A stretch of 64,000 nt of DNA from Candidatus Sodalis pierantonius str. SOPE (GTDB lineage: Bacteria > Pseudomonadota > Gammaproteobacteria > Enterobacterales > Enterobacteriaceae), in NCBI RefSeq assembly GCF_000517405.1, contig NZ_CP006568.1, positions 1,922,001 to 1,986,000 on the forward strand, in the 5' to 3' direction. The notes under the pieces were generated by a model. It had not been told where the DNA came from, did no database searches, and saw only the letters and a list, made by a program, of their open reading frames with translations. A program made the translations under genes and the position numbers. Every line of letters begins with the position of its first letter. Positions within the stretch are counted from its first letter, which is position 1. Of this stretch, positions 18,309 through 26,868 are shown in pieces.

Positions 18309-19624
18309 GAGCCCGTACCGGATTCTGTGTAAATGCCTTTTCTCAGAAGTGACCGTCCAGGCGGTCACCGAACTCGATAATAAAGCAGCTCATTGCCATG
18401 CGCCAGTCCCTCAAAGGCATTGTCCATTTCTGTGAGGCCGCCTGTATCGCCAGCCACACCACCTTTTTCACTGCGTCGTCGGTCGGGAACACCTTGCGCT
18501 TTTTGATGGCATGCCGGATCACGCTGTTTAACGACTCTATGGTGTTGGTTGTGTAGATCACCTTGCAGATGTCCGTTGGGTAGGCAAAGAACGTGGCCAG
18601 ATTGGCCCAGTTTGCCTGCCAGCTTCGATTTATTTGCAGGTAGCGGATGTCCCAGGCACTGGAGAACGCTTCCAGCGCCTGCAAGCCGGCTTCTTCCGTA
18701 GGGGCCTGATAGATAAGCTTTCAGGTCGCGGGTGACGGCCTTGTAGTCCTTCCAGGAGACGAACCGCAGGCTGTTGCGCACCATCTGCACGATACACAGC
18801 TGGAGCCGCGCCTCCGGATACACCGCGTTAATAGCGTCAGGGAAACCTTTCAGCCCGTCTACGCAGGCGATAAGGATATCGTTCAGGCCGCGGTTTTTCA
18901 GCTCTGTCAGCACGTTCAGCCAGAACTTTGCGCCTTCATTTTCGGCCAGCCACATACCTAGCAACTCTTTCTGGCCTTCGATGTTGATGCCCAGCGCCAG
19001 GAACACAGATTTGTTGATGATGCGGCTGTCCTGCCGGACTTTTAGAACGATGCAGTCAAGATAAACAATGGGATAGACTGCATCCAGAGGCCGGTTTTGC
19101 CATTCGACAACCTGCTCCATGACCGCATCGGTGACCTTTGAGACCAGCGCCGGCGAGACATCGGCGTCATACAGCTCTTTGAACGCGGCGGCGATCTCGC
19201 GGGTGGTCATCCCTTTGGCGTACAACGATAAAATCTGGTTATCCATCCCGGCAATCCGGGTCTGGTTCTTCTTCACCAGTTGCGGTTCAAAGGAACCGTC
19301 ACGATCGCGCGGAGTACGCAGCGCCAGCGGGCCATCGCCAGTGGTAACGGTTTTTGTGGAATAGCCGTTGCGGGCGTTGGTCCCCGGTTTAGGCTGATTT
19401 TTATCGTAGCCGGGGTGATGGGTCATTTCGGCATTGAGAGCTGCTTCGACGCTGATTTTTTTCAGCAGCCGATCGAAGTAACTGAGATCTTCAGAGGTTT
19501 TGAGATTTTTGGCCAATTCGTTAGCCAGAGCCTGCAACTGTTTTTCGTCCATAAATTAACCTGTTTTTGATGTTGGATTGAACATATCAAAATCAGGCAA
19601 ATACACAAATTTCTAAACAGGCTC
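18309..19624 (-). mobile_element. IS256-family element, copy 3
   Basis: Ends intact with a divergent right end (GAGCCCGTACCGGATTC). It is flanked not by an 8-9 bp target duplication but by a 22-bp near-repeat (18287-18308 and 19625-19646, one mismatch). Confidence 0.9.
18343..19552 (-). pseudogene. IS256 transposase (copy 3), frameshifted
   Basis: One extra A near 18715 in the GATAGATAGC stretch splits the frame between residues about 280 and 290. Several substitutions, e.g. HHPGYD for HHLGYD. Confidence 0.9.
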
Positions 19625-19628
19625 ATTT

Positions 19629-19865
19629 TCAGCAATATACCTCCTGCGTCAGGCGCTTAACCTGCTTGCGTAGCCGCTTGTTGTCTTCGGCCATATACTC
19701 AATCACCGCCCTGAGCGTCTGCGTTTCCCAGTCTTCGTTAGGCTGCCTGCCCAGACTGACCAGATAGCGGGCATCGTCGATACATTCGCCGCCGTTGGTG
19801 ATAGCGACGACTTCTCCCATATTGGGGTGCCTGAAAGTGAGCACCCGCGCGTTATCCAGTTTCAT
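19629..19865 (-). CDS. Phage early protein, 78 aa, C-terminal coiled coil
   Basis: N-terminal beta-like region (ARVLTFRHPNMGEVVAITNGG), then NEDWETQTLRAVIEYMAEDNKRLRKQVKRLTQEV, a basic coiled coil. It overlaps the upstream gene by 4 bases (ATGA). The stop is 4 bases before the IS256 end, so the 3' end is complete. Function unknown. Confidence 0.6.
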   Translation of the reverse strand: MKLDNARVLTFRHPNMGEVVAITNGGECIDDARYLVSLGRQPNEDWETQTLRAVIEYMAEDNKRLRKQVKRLTQEVYC

Positions 19866-20077
19866 GATCCACGTTCTCCCCGGTATTTTTCCAGTTCAGC
19901 CGCCATGTAGTAAGCGGCTACCACCCAGATATCGTCATCTTCGCCTCGCCCATTCGGCTCTGCTGAAACTATCAGTAAACCGTCATGGAAATCGTCACTA
20001 TCATCAGTGATGGCAATTGCATAATTATCATGATGCTGGCGTTTGTGAATAAGGACTTTTGGCTTATTGATTTTCAT
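19862..20077 (-). CDS. Phage early protein, 71 aa
   Basis: MKINKPKVLIHKRQHHDNYAIAITDDSDDF, then DDDIWVVAAYYMAAELEKYRGE. The gene order and fold pattern (short beta half, helical half) resemble the next gene, so the two may be distant paralogues. Coupled by overlapping stop/start on both sides. Confidence 0.6.
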   Translation of the reverse strand: MKINKPKVLIHKRQHHDNYAIAITDDSDDFHDGLLIVSAEPNGRGEDDDIWVVAAYYMAAELEKYRGERGS

Positions 20078-20280
20078 TAATCAATCCTCCGTTGGCTATC
20101 AAAATATTTCCGCTTCTCCCATTCTTCCCGGCATTCTTTGCAGCAAAAATTACCCTTGGTTGACTCTTCGCAATAATAGCAGTGGCCGGTAAGGGGTAAT
20201 TTCTTTCCCTGGTGCTTGGCAATCACATGTTGGCGAAAGGCTTCTTCGTTCTGGCTGGCTAAATCGACATCATCTGCCAT
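20077..20280 (-). CDS. Small phage zinc-ribbon protein, 67 aa
   Basis: It has four clustered cysteines, CYYCEES...CCKECREEW (residues about 34-53), in a C-x2-C...C-x2-C zinc-knuckle arrangement. The surroundings are charged. Similar zinc-ribbon proteins are common in lambdoid early regions. DNA, RNA or protein binding cannot be told from sequence. Confidence 0.6.
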   Translation of the reverse strand: MADDVDLASQNEEAFRQHVIAKHQGKKLPLTGHCYYCEESTKGNFCCKECREEWEKRKYFDSQRRID

Positions 20281-20297
20281 AAATCTATTTCATGCTC

Positions 20298-20465
20298 CTA
20301 ATCGTTTAATAATTTCCGGGTATGGTCCGTAAGCGGTGCCTGATATTTCTCAACCATCCTCGCGGCATAAGCGAGTGCATCCTCTCGGTCGGAGAAGTCG
20401 CCGATGGCTTGCGTTGTACCGTCAGCTTTACGGAACATCGACGGTGAAAAAGTCAGCGCCATCAT
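20298..20465 (-). CDS. Small phage protein, 55 aa
   Basis: MMALTFSPSMFRKADGTTQAIG, then DREDALAYAARMVEKYQAPL. The ATGATG start lies inside the 3' end of the preceding (IS903-split) gene in another frame. No known domain. Confidence 0.55.
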   Translation of the reverse strand: MMALTFSPSMFRKADGTTQAIGDFSDREDALAYAARMVEKYQAPLTDHTRKLLND

Positions 20466-20483
20466 TCTCTTGCAACGTATAGC
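20428..20483 (-). pseudogene. 3' part of a 49-codon phage gene split by IS903 copy 4
   Basis: With 21548-21641 and one ACGTATAGC target copy removed, this restores a 49-residue acidic protein (MQKLIDEFDHLIAPGT ... GADFFTVDVP). Function unknown. Confidence 0.7.
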
Positions 20484-21538
20484 GGCTTTGTTGAATAAAT
20501 CGAACTTTTAGGTGACTGGCGGCTCTGATCACTACATTCGTTTCAACATCAGGTCCCCATGGCAAAGCAAAAGTTTAAAATTACCAACTGGCCCGCATAT
20601 AACAATGCGCTCAGGCAGCGGGGGGATCTGACAGTATGGCTTGATGAGTCAGCCATTGCTGCATGGACTGAGAGTACACCACCTGAACATCGTGGCCGGC
20701 CGCTTCACTACACCGATATGGCCATTACCACGGTTCTGATGATAAAGCGCGTGTTTAACCTTTCGCTCCGGGCGTTACAGGGTTTCGTTGACTCGATTTT
20801 TAAACTGATGGGGCTGTCGCTGCGCTGCCCAGATTACTCTCTGGTCAGCCGGCGAGCAAAAACCGTCGACATCAGCATAAAAACGCCAACCCGCGGCGAA
20901 ATCTCACACCTGGTCATCGATGGCACCGGCCTGAAAGTCTTCGGCGAAGGCGAATGGAAAGTCAGGCAGCATGGGGCTGAGAGGCGCAGAGTATGGCGCA
21001 AGCTTCATCTGGCAGTAGATAGCGTGACACATGAAATTATCTGTGCCGATTTATCGCTAAGCGGTACGACAGATGCGCAGGCGCTGCCCGGGCTGATTAA
21101 CCAAACCCACCGGAAAATCAGGGAAGCGTCGGCTGACAGTGCTTACGATACGCGTTACTGTCATGATGCTCTGCTGAGGAAAAAAATAAAGCCTCTTATC
21201 CCACCGCGAAGTGGTGCGCAATATTGGCCAGCTCGATACCATGAGCGTAACCATGCGGTGGCAAATCAGCATCTGAGCGGCAATAACGATACCTGGAAAA
21301 AGAAAGTAGGTTATCACCGGCGTTCACTGGCTGAAACGGCCATGTTCCGGTTTAAAACACTTCTGGGTGGTCATCTGAGTCTGCATGACTATGACGCGCA
21401 GGTAGGTGAGGCAATGGCAATGGTTAAAGCACTTAACCGGATCACACTGTTAGGAATGCCAAACAGCGTCCGCATCATGTAACAATCGCCCTGATAGGAA
21501 GGAAGTCGTCACAAATTTCGGATTTATTCAACAAAGCG
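20484..21538 (+). mobile_element. IS903-type element, copy 4
   Basis: 1055 bp. Perfect 9-bp target duplication ACGTATAGC at 20475-20483 and 21539-21547, so both flanks are original. Confidence 0.95.
20559..21482 (+). CDS. IS903-type transposase, copy 4
   Basis: 307 codons, intact, with all DDE residues and the C-terminal MPNSVRIM. Confidence 0.92.
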   Translation: MAKQKFKITNWPAYNNALRQRGDLTVWLDESAIAAWTESTPPEHRGRPLHYTDMAITTVLMIKRVFNLSLRALQGFVDSIFKLMGLSLRCPDYSLVSRRAKTVDISIKTPTRGEISHLVIDGTGLKVFGEGEWKVRQHGAERRRVWRKLHLAVDSVTHEIICADLSLSGTTDAQALPGLINQTHRKIREASADSAYDTRYCHDALLRKKIKPLIPPRSGAQYWPARYHERNHAVANQHLSGNNDTWKKKVGYHRRSLAETAMFRFKTLLGGHLSLHDYDAQVGEAMAMVKALNRITLLGMPNSVRIM

Positions 21539-21547
21539 ACGTATAGC

Positions 21548-21641
21548 CCCAATCGTCGTAGGTGTCGCCGGAAAGGATTATATCAGTAACAATTGTCCCC
21601 GGTGCTATCAGGTGGTCGAATTCATCAATGAGCTTTTGCAT
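21548..21641 (-). pseudogene. 5' part of the 49-codon phage gene split by IS903 copy 4
   Basis: ATG at 21639-21641; encodes MQKLIDEFDHLIAPGTIVTD and ten further residues before the insertion. It is the first gene after the N-like gene in the leftward operon. Confidence 0.65.
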
Positions 21642-21690
21642 GGTGGCCTCAATATGCGTCAGAATAAAAACGTATGCTCAGCCGGTAATA

Positions 21691-22071
21691 TTACCTCGCC
21701 GATATTACTTTTGATGCTCTAAACCCCGCCTGAAATAAAGCCACATTCTCCAGGCAGCAAGACCCCTCCTCAAATTCCACAACCGCCCCGCGATGTGGAT
21801 ATCTGGCTTTTATGTGCTTCACGGCGGAAAGAGTGATTTGTTTTTGATACTTGGTCAGCATGCTTAAATCAAGCGGTGGTGCTGGTTTGCGTTTGCAGGC
21901 TAATTCTATTCGGGTAAGCGTTTTGCGCTTTTCTGGCTTCAGCCCCAACACCTTATCTATGCGGGATGCCACAAGTTCACGCTGGATTGCTTCTGCCTTG
22001 CGGCGATCTTTACGGCGTCCCGAAGCATGGGTGATCGGCCTGATCGTCTCACCATGTACGATAGTCGTCAT
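21691..22071 (-). CDS. N-like transcription antitermination protein
   Basis: 126 residues. The N-terminal third is an arginine-rich motif (GRRKDRRKAEAIQRELVASRI, residues 18-38), as in lambdoid N proteins that bind boxB RNA. The C-terminus (FEEGSCCLENVALFQAGFRASKVISAR) closely follows the pattern I recall for the P22 N homologue (gp24). It is the first gene behind pL, with boxA and a GACAA-loop boxB in its leader, exactly where N belongs. It would bind boxB and, with host Nus factors, let RNA polymerase pass terminators in the pL and pR operons. It appears intact. Confidence 0.85.
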   Translation of the reverse strand: MTTIVHGETIRPITHASGRRKDRRKAEAIQRELVASRIDKVLGLKPEKRKTLTRIELACKRKPAPPLDLSMLTKYQKQITLSAVKHIKARYPHRGAVVEFEEGSCCLENVALFQAGFRASKVISAR

Positions 22072-22134
22072 ACATCCTCCTGTTGATTTTTGGCTGTGCT
22101 GGCATCAGCACACTCAGAAATCAGCAAAAGGGTT

Positions 22135-22149
22135 GCACTTTGTCAGTGC
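22135..22149 (-). promoter_or_regulatory. nutL boxB
   Basis: On the minus strand GCACT-GACAA-AGTGC: a perfect 5-bp stem with the GACAA pentaloop characteristic of P22-type boxB. Lies in the untranslated leader of the N-like gene. Confidence 0.9.
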
Positions 22150-22168
22150 CCGTAGAGCTTGAAGCTCG

Positions 22169-22180
22169 TTGTAAAGAGCG
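22169..22180 (-). promoter_or_regulatory. nutL boxA
   Basis: Minus strand CGCTCTTTACAA, an essentially consensus boxA (NusB/S10 site), 19 bases upstream of boxB in the transcript. Confidence 0.88.
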
Positions 22181-22259
22181 GTTAAATCAGAGCAGACTAA
22201 TCAATCTGCTATCTCACCGTCGGGACCGTCTTGAGGCTGTCTGGTGGGTTGATGAGAGC

Positions 22260-22288
22260 TATGTAACTTAAGTTACCCTTCCGGTCAA
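22260..22288 (-). promoter_or_regulatory. pL promoter with operator OL
   Basis: Minus strand -35 TTGACC (22288-22283), 17-bp spacer, -10 TACATA (22265-22260). The spacer/-10 region contains the perfect palindrome GTAACTTAAGTTAC at 22263-22276, matching the three OR operators. A bound repressor would occlude the promoter. Confidence 0.85.
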
Positions 22289-22320
22289 GCGGAATGTTGC
22301 TTCTTTTACCTTTGTGGGCA

Positions 22321-22345
22321 AAAAAATACCCCGCATTCGCAGGGT
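22321..22345 (-). terminator. Rho-independent terminator after the CI-like gene
   Basis: Minus strand ACCCTGC-GAAT-GCGGGGT hairpin (one G-T pair) followed by a T-rich tract. Placed 12 bases past the repressor stop. Confidence 0.8.
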
Positions 22346-22357
22346 GTTGGTTCTATC

Positions 22358-23023
22358 TCATAATAACTCTTGGATTATTTTAGTTACTCTACCTTTGATC
22401 ACGTAGTCACCATTCACCTCGATAATCTTAAAGGATGGATTTAGTGGCAATAAGTACATATTAGGCCCATCTATCGACAATTTTTTTATAGTAGGCTCTG
22501 TTGAATTTGCCAGTTGGATCACGACAATTTTCCCATTTAGATCTTCTATTCTGCTGTATTCAGGGTCTACCAAGATTTTAGAACCATCGGGAATCGAGGG
22601 TACTCCGTAAGGATTTGCCATTGAATCCCCCTTCACAAGCATCATAAAGCCACTGGGTAATGTATCAGCCATGCTTTCCATCCATGTGTCTATATCATCC
22701 ATTTCAACTATTGGGGTTTTGCCATCCCATTTGCTGACCTGCTCCCATGAGAGTAAAGGAAGCCTCCTCATTATTACCGAGGGTAGATGATATAGCTTGG
22801 AATCATCATAATTAGACGATTGTTCACCATAAAGCAGCCATTCAGCAGAGCAATTTAATACATTAGCCAGTAGATGCAGATGTTCTCCATCCGGTTTTGA
22901 ATTACCATTTTCCCACTTAGTCACGGATACGCGGCTAATGCCCAGTATTTTAGCTACCTGGTTCTGCGTGAGCATTAGCTCTTTTCGTTTAGAGCGGATT
23001 CTGTCGTGAATATCTATCGTCAT
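22358..23023 (-). CDS. Prophage CI-type repressor (HTH + S24 self-cleavage domain)
   Basis: 221 residues when started at ATG 23021-23023 (MTIDIHDRIRSKRKELMLTQ). The longer frame would begin inside the operators. Residues about 8-60 form an XRE HTH (QNQVAKILGISRVSVTKWENG). The C-terminal half is an S24 peptidase/LexA-like domain: Ser in VKGDSMANPYG and Lys in the EPTIKKL strand. Such repressors hold pL and pR off and are inactivated by RecA-stimulated self-cleavage. The ATG abuts operator 23024-23037, so repressor levels may be autoregulated. The gene looks intact, so this defective prophage may still be repressed. Confidence 0.88.
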   Translation of the reverse strand: MTIDIHDRIRSKRKELMLTQNQVAKILGISRVSVTKWENGNSKPDGEHLHLLANVLNCSAEWLLYGEQSSNYDDSKLYHLPSVIMRRLPLLSWEQVSKWDGKTPIVEMDDIDTWMESMADTLPSGFMMLVKGDSMANPYGVPSIPDGSKILVDPEYSRIEDLNGKIVVIQLANSTEPTIKKLSIDGPNMYLLPLNPSFKIIEVNGDYVIKGRVTKIIQELL

Positions 23024-23084
23024 GTAACTAATGTTACCGTTTTCTATGGTAAAAAGTGTTGCCATTGGTGGTAACTAGTGTTAC
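23024..23084. promoter_or_regulatory. OR: three repressor operators
   Basis: GTAACTAATGTTAC (23024-23037), GTAAAAAGTGTTGC (23049-23062, degenerate) and GTAACTAGTGTTAC (23071-23084). Centres are 25 and 22 bp apart, i.e. two to two and a half helical turns. The consensus GTAAC-N4-GTTAC is shared with OL. Confidence 0.85.
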
Positions 23085-23087
23085 TAT
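23059..23087 (+). promoter_or_regulatory. pR promoter
   Basis: -35 TTGCCA (23059-23064), 17-bp spacer, -10 TACTAT (23082-23087). The third operator lies between and over the -10 box. Transcribes cro. Confidence 0.8.
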
Positions 23088-23112
23088 TTGCTGGCACCAA
23101 AGGAGGTTATAA

Positions 23113-23304
23113 GTGAAAAAAATTGATGTAATTAGATACGTTGGGGGCGTTTGTAGTACTGCAAACATGCTGGGCATTACGCATGTAGCTGTTTCACGCT
23201 GGCCACCAATCATTCCTGAAAAAAGAGCTATACAATTAGAACGGTTGACCAAAGAAAGTCTTAAATATGATCCATTTTTGTATAACGATCGTTCAACAAC
23301 CTAA
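23113..23304 (+). CDS. Cro-like repressor
   Basis: 63 residues from a GTG start with AGGAGG 5-10 bases upstream. A single HTH (GGVCSTANMLGITHVAVSRWPP, residues about 11-32) is followed by a short basic tail (IQLERLTKESLKYDP). Divergent to the repressor gene across OR and directly behind pR, the classical Cro position. Expected to bind the same operators. Appears intact. Confidence 0.85.
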   Translation: MKKIDVIRYVGGVCSTANMLGITHVAVSRWPPIIPEKRAIQLERLTKESLKYDPFLYNDRSTT

Positions 23305-23343
23305 CCAGTAGCACCACCTTCACAGCGGACATTCGTCCTACGG

Positions 23344-23358
23344 TCGCTGACAAAGCGA
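23344..23358 (+). promoter_or_regulatory. nutR boxB
   Basis: TCGCT-GACAA-AGCGA: a 5-bp stem with the same GACAA loop as nutL, 40 bases after the cro stop. I see no convincing boxA before it; CGTTCAACAA at 23289 is only weakly similar. Confidence 0.85.
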
Positions 23359-23445
23359 GAACTCAACATCCCACAGTACCAACTCACTGTGACTAGCTCA
23401 CGGCATTGTCACGTCTAATGATTACCACACAAAGGATTATCACTT

Positions 23446-23723
23446 ATGGATTATGCAAATCCAAGCAAACCTGACACACATGAGATTAACCGTGTTGAAA
23501 CCGACCTGCTGCTGGCTATGTCAGCACTGACCCAACGCCAAAGCTGGCAGGGTGGAACGAATCCAAGATCAGCCGCTACAACCTGAGCGACATGGCGACT
23601 GCAATGGTGATTTTAGGTCAGGCATGAGCAGTAAGTCCAATCGCTCAGCTAGCGAAACAGGCGGTAGCTGCCGCGCTGGCACCTAAAGAAAACGCCTCCA
23701 ACACGGGCATGCTGGAGGCTTAA
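23446..23723 (+). pseudogene. CII-like activator, frameshifted
   Basis: Three frame segments line up with lambda CII: THEINRVETDLLLAMSALTQR, then WNESKISRYNLSDMATAMVILG, then SPIAQLAKQAVAAALAPKEN. The middle part is the HTH. Frame is lost near 23550 and again near 23627. Position after cro and nutR is as expected. Loss of CII would remove the normal switch to lysogeny, which no longer matters for a trapped prophage. Confidence 0.75.
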
Positions 23724-23772
23724 TAGCACAAAGATAGTCTATTGAGGTGCCACTTCAAGTAGCAAGGTAAAT

Positions 23773-23913
23773 ATGAGTCACAATTTGAAAAAATGCAAGC
23801 AAAGACATCATCACCCGCCGGATTATCCCGGCAACCTCGAACATATCGCCCGGCGCATCGGTAAGCGTCTGGTAGAAGAATTCCGCAAGTTGAAGGAGAG
23901 GTCAGAAAAATGA
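23773..23913 (+). CDS. Small basic phage protein, 46 aa, coupled to replication gene
   Basis: MSHNLKKCKQRHHHPPDYPG, then ARRIGKRLVEEFRKLKERSEK. Very basic. TGA overlaps the ATG of the replication gene (ATGA at 23910). Too short for standard calls but well placed. Function unknown. Confidence 0.55.
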   Translation: MSHNLKKCKQRHHHPPDYPGNLEHIARRIGKRLVEEFRKLKERSEK

Positions 23914-24282
23914 GCACTAGCCGTTTACTAATCCATGAAAATCCGTTGCAGGTGCTCCCGTCTCTGGCCTGCGCCATTGGCCTGAATGAGGCTATGGTAT
24001 TGCAGCAAATTCACTACTGGCTGGGGCATTCTCGTCATGTTCACGATGATCGCAAGTGGGTCTATAACAGCGTTGCTGAATGGCAAACTCAATTTCCATT
24101 TTGGAGCGAAGCGACAGTTAAGCGGACACTTGCCAGTCTGGAAAGTCAGGGGCTTGTCGTTACTGGCAATTACAACAAAGACCGCCGCGACCGGACTAAA
24201 TGGTACAGCATCAATTACGATGCATTGAAACGCCTGGAAAGAAAAAGTGACTTTACGACTCATGCATCATTTCAGGTTGGCC
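23910..24282 (+). pseudogene. Phage replication initiation protein (O-like), 5' part
   Basis: 124 codons before the IS256 end. ILIHENPLQVLPSLA-type start, AIGLNEAMVLQQIHYWLGHS, WVYNSVAEWQTQFPFWSEATVKRTLASLESQGLVV: a winged-helix domain typical of lambdoid replisome organisers. The next codons survive in inverted orientation at 26966-26869. Joining the halves and removing one GGTTGGCC copy gives an uninterrupted frame (QVGPMEQVKISQPL). In the intact phage it would bind the origin repeats inside its own gene and recruit a helicase. Confidence 0.8.
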
Positions 24283-25596
24283 GACCCTGTACACGATTCT
24301 GTGTAAATGCCTTTTCTCAGAAGTGACCGTCCAGGCGGTCACCGAACTCGATAATAAAGCGGCTCATTGCCATGCGCCAGTCCCTCAAAGGCATTGTCCA
24401 TTTCTGTGAGGCCGCCTGTATCGCCAGCCACACCACCTTTTTCACTGCGTCGTCGGTCGGGAACACCTTGCGCTTTTTGATGGCATGCCGGATCACGCTG
24501 TTTAACGACTCGATGGCGTTGGTCGTGTAGATCACCTTGCGGATGTCCGTTGGGTAGGCAAAGAACGTGGCCAGATTGGCCCAGTTTGCCTGCCAGCTTC
24601 GACTTATTTGCGGGTAGCGGATGTCCCAGGCACTGGAGAACGCTTCCAGCGCCTGCAAGCCGGCTTCTTCCGTAGGGGCCTGATAGATAGCTTTCAGGTC
24701 GCGGGTGACGGCCTTGTAGTCCTTCCAGGAGACGAACCGCAGGCTGTTGCGCACCATATGTACGATACACAGCTGGAGCCGCGCCTCCGGATACACCGCG
24801 TTAATAGCGTCAGGGAAACCTTTCAGCCCGTCTACGCAGGCGATAAGGATATCGTTCAGGCCGCGGTTTTTCAGCTCTGTCAGCACGTTCAGCCAGAACT
24901 TTGCGCCTTCATTTTCGGCCAGCCACATACCTAGCAACTCTTTCTGGCCTTCGATGTTGATGCCCAGCGCCAGGAACACAGATTTGTTGATGATGCGGCT
25001 GTCCTGCCGGACTTTTAGAACGATACAGTCAAGATAAACAATGGGATAGACTGCATCCAGAGGCCGGTTTTGCCATTCGACAACCTGCTCCATGACCGCA
25101 TCGGTGACCTTTGAGACCAGCGCCGGCGAGACATCGGCGTCATACAGCTCTTTGAACGCGGCGGCGATCTCGCGGGTGGTCATCCCTTTGGCGTACAACG
25201 ATAAAATCTGGTTATCCATCCCGGTAATCCGGGTCTGCTTTTTCTTCCCAGTTGCGGTTCAAAGGAACCGTCACGATCGCGCGGAGTACGCAGCGCCAGC
25301 GGGCCATCGCCAGTGGTAACGGTTTTTGTGGAATAGCCGTTGCGGGCGTTGGTCCCCGGTTTAGGCTGATTTTTATCGTAGCCGAGGTGATGGGTCATTT
25401 CGGCATTGAGAGCTGCTTCGACGCTGATTTTTTTCAGCAGCCGATCGAAGTGACTGAGATCTTCAGGGGTTTTGAGATTTTTGGCCAGTTCGTTAGCCAG
25501 AGCCTGCAACTGTTTTTCGTCCATAAATTAACCTGTTTTTGATGTTGGATTGAACATATCAAAATCAGGCAAATACACAAATTTCTAAACAGGCTC
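24283..25596 (-). mobile_element. IS256-family element, copy 4 (left inversion boundary)
   Basis: Left flank ends GGTTGGCC (phage gene); right flank begins CACTGGAA (IS21 end). Each flank matches the opposite flank of copy 5 as an 8-bp target duplication, so copies 4 and 5 exchanged partners by inversion. Confidence 0.9.
24317..25524 (-). pseudogene. IS256 transposase (copy 4), frameshifted near the N-terminus
   Basis: A one-base loss plus substitutions near 25238-25250 breaks the frame at about residue 95 (NQTRITG region). The downstream 300 codons are intact. Confidence 0.9.
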
Positions 25597-25680
25597 CACT
25601 GGAATGGGTGATCGGAAAATATCGGAATAACTGATCGGATGTCGCCGGAACAGCTGATCGGATACGTCGGAATCTGCACA
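25597..25680. mobile_element. Right-end fragment of an IS21 element (belongs to copy 2)
   Basis: 84 bases ending GGAATCTGCA with the CGATCA sub-repeats. It stops at CACTGGAA, the target used by IS256, and the remainder of the IS21 resumes at 28282. Confidence 0.9.
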
Positions 25681-25790
25681 GTTCGTTAGCCAGAGCCTGC
25701 AACTGTTTTTCGTCCATAAATTAACCTGTTTTTGATGTTGGATTGAACATATCAAAATCAGGCAAATACACAAATTTCTAAACAGGCTTC
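25681..25790 (-). mobile_element. IS256 left-end fragment
   Basis: The first about 110 bases of an IS256 copy in minus orientation, including the transposase ATG and about 13 codons, cut by IS21. Its outer end abuts replication-gene sequence (CTACTACAGA). Confidence 0.88.
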
Positions 25791-25813
25791 TGTAGTAGTC
25801 TCTGGTAATGGTT

Positions 25814-26868
25814 GGCTTTGTTGAATAAATCGAACTTTTAGGTGACTGGCGGCTCTGATCACTACATTCGTTTCAACATCAGGTCCCCATGGCAAAGCAA
25901 AAGTTTAAAATCACCAACTGGCCCGCATACAACAATGCGCTCAGGCAGCGGGGGGACATGACAGTATGGCTTGATGAGTCAGCCATTGCTGCATGGACTG
26001 AGAGTACACCACCTGAACATCGTGGCCGGCCGCTTCACTACACCGATATGGCCATTACCACGGTTCTGATGATAAAGCGCGTGTTTAACCTTTCGCTCCG
26101 GGCGTTACAGGGTTTCGTTGACGCGATTTTTAAACTGATGGGGCTGTCGCTGCGCTGCCCAGATTACTCTCTGGTCAGCCGGCGAGCAAAAACCGTCGAC
26201 ATCAGCATAAAAACGCCAACCCGCGGCGAAATCTCACACCTGGTCATCGATGGCACCGGCCTGAAAATCTTCGGCGAAGGCGAATGGAAAGTCAGGCAGC
26301 ATGGGGCTGAGAGGCGCAGAGTATGGCGCAAGCATCGTCTGGCAGTAGATAGCGCGCCCTTGAGATTATCTGTGCCGATTTATCGCTAAGCGGTACGACA
26401 TATGCGCAGGCGCTGCCCGGGCTGATTAACCAAACCCACCGGAAAATCAGGGAAGCGTCGGCTGACAGTGCTTACGATACGCGTTACTGTCATGATGCTC
26501 TGCTGAGGAAAAAAATAAAGCCGCTTATCCCACCGCGAAGTGGTGCGCAATATTGGCCAGCTCGATACCATGAGCGTAACCATGCGGTGGCAAATCAGCA
26601 TCTGAGCGGCAATAACGATACCTGGAAAAAAGAAAGTAGGTTATCACCGGCGTTCACTGGCTGAAACGGCCATGTTCCGGTTTAAAACACTTCTGGGTGG
26701 TCATCTGAGTCTGCATGACTATGACGCGCAGGTAGGTGAGGCTATGGCAATGGTCAAAGCGCTTAACCGGATCACGCTGTTAGGAATGCCAAACAGCGTC
26801 CGCATCATGTAACAATCACCCTGATAGGGAGGAAGTCGTCACAAATTTCGGATTTATTCAACAAAGCG
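25814..26868 (+). mobile_element. IS903-type element, copy 5
   Basis: Perfect 9-bp target duplication GTAATGGTT (25805-25813, 26869-26877). Confidence 0.95.
25889..26812 (+). pseudogene. IS903-type transposase (copy 5), frameshifted
   Basis: Sequence change with base loss near 26350-26362 and an extra A in the A-run near 26630. Frame lost after about residue 155. Confidence 0.88.
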
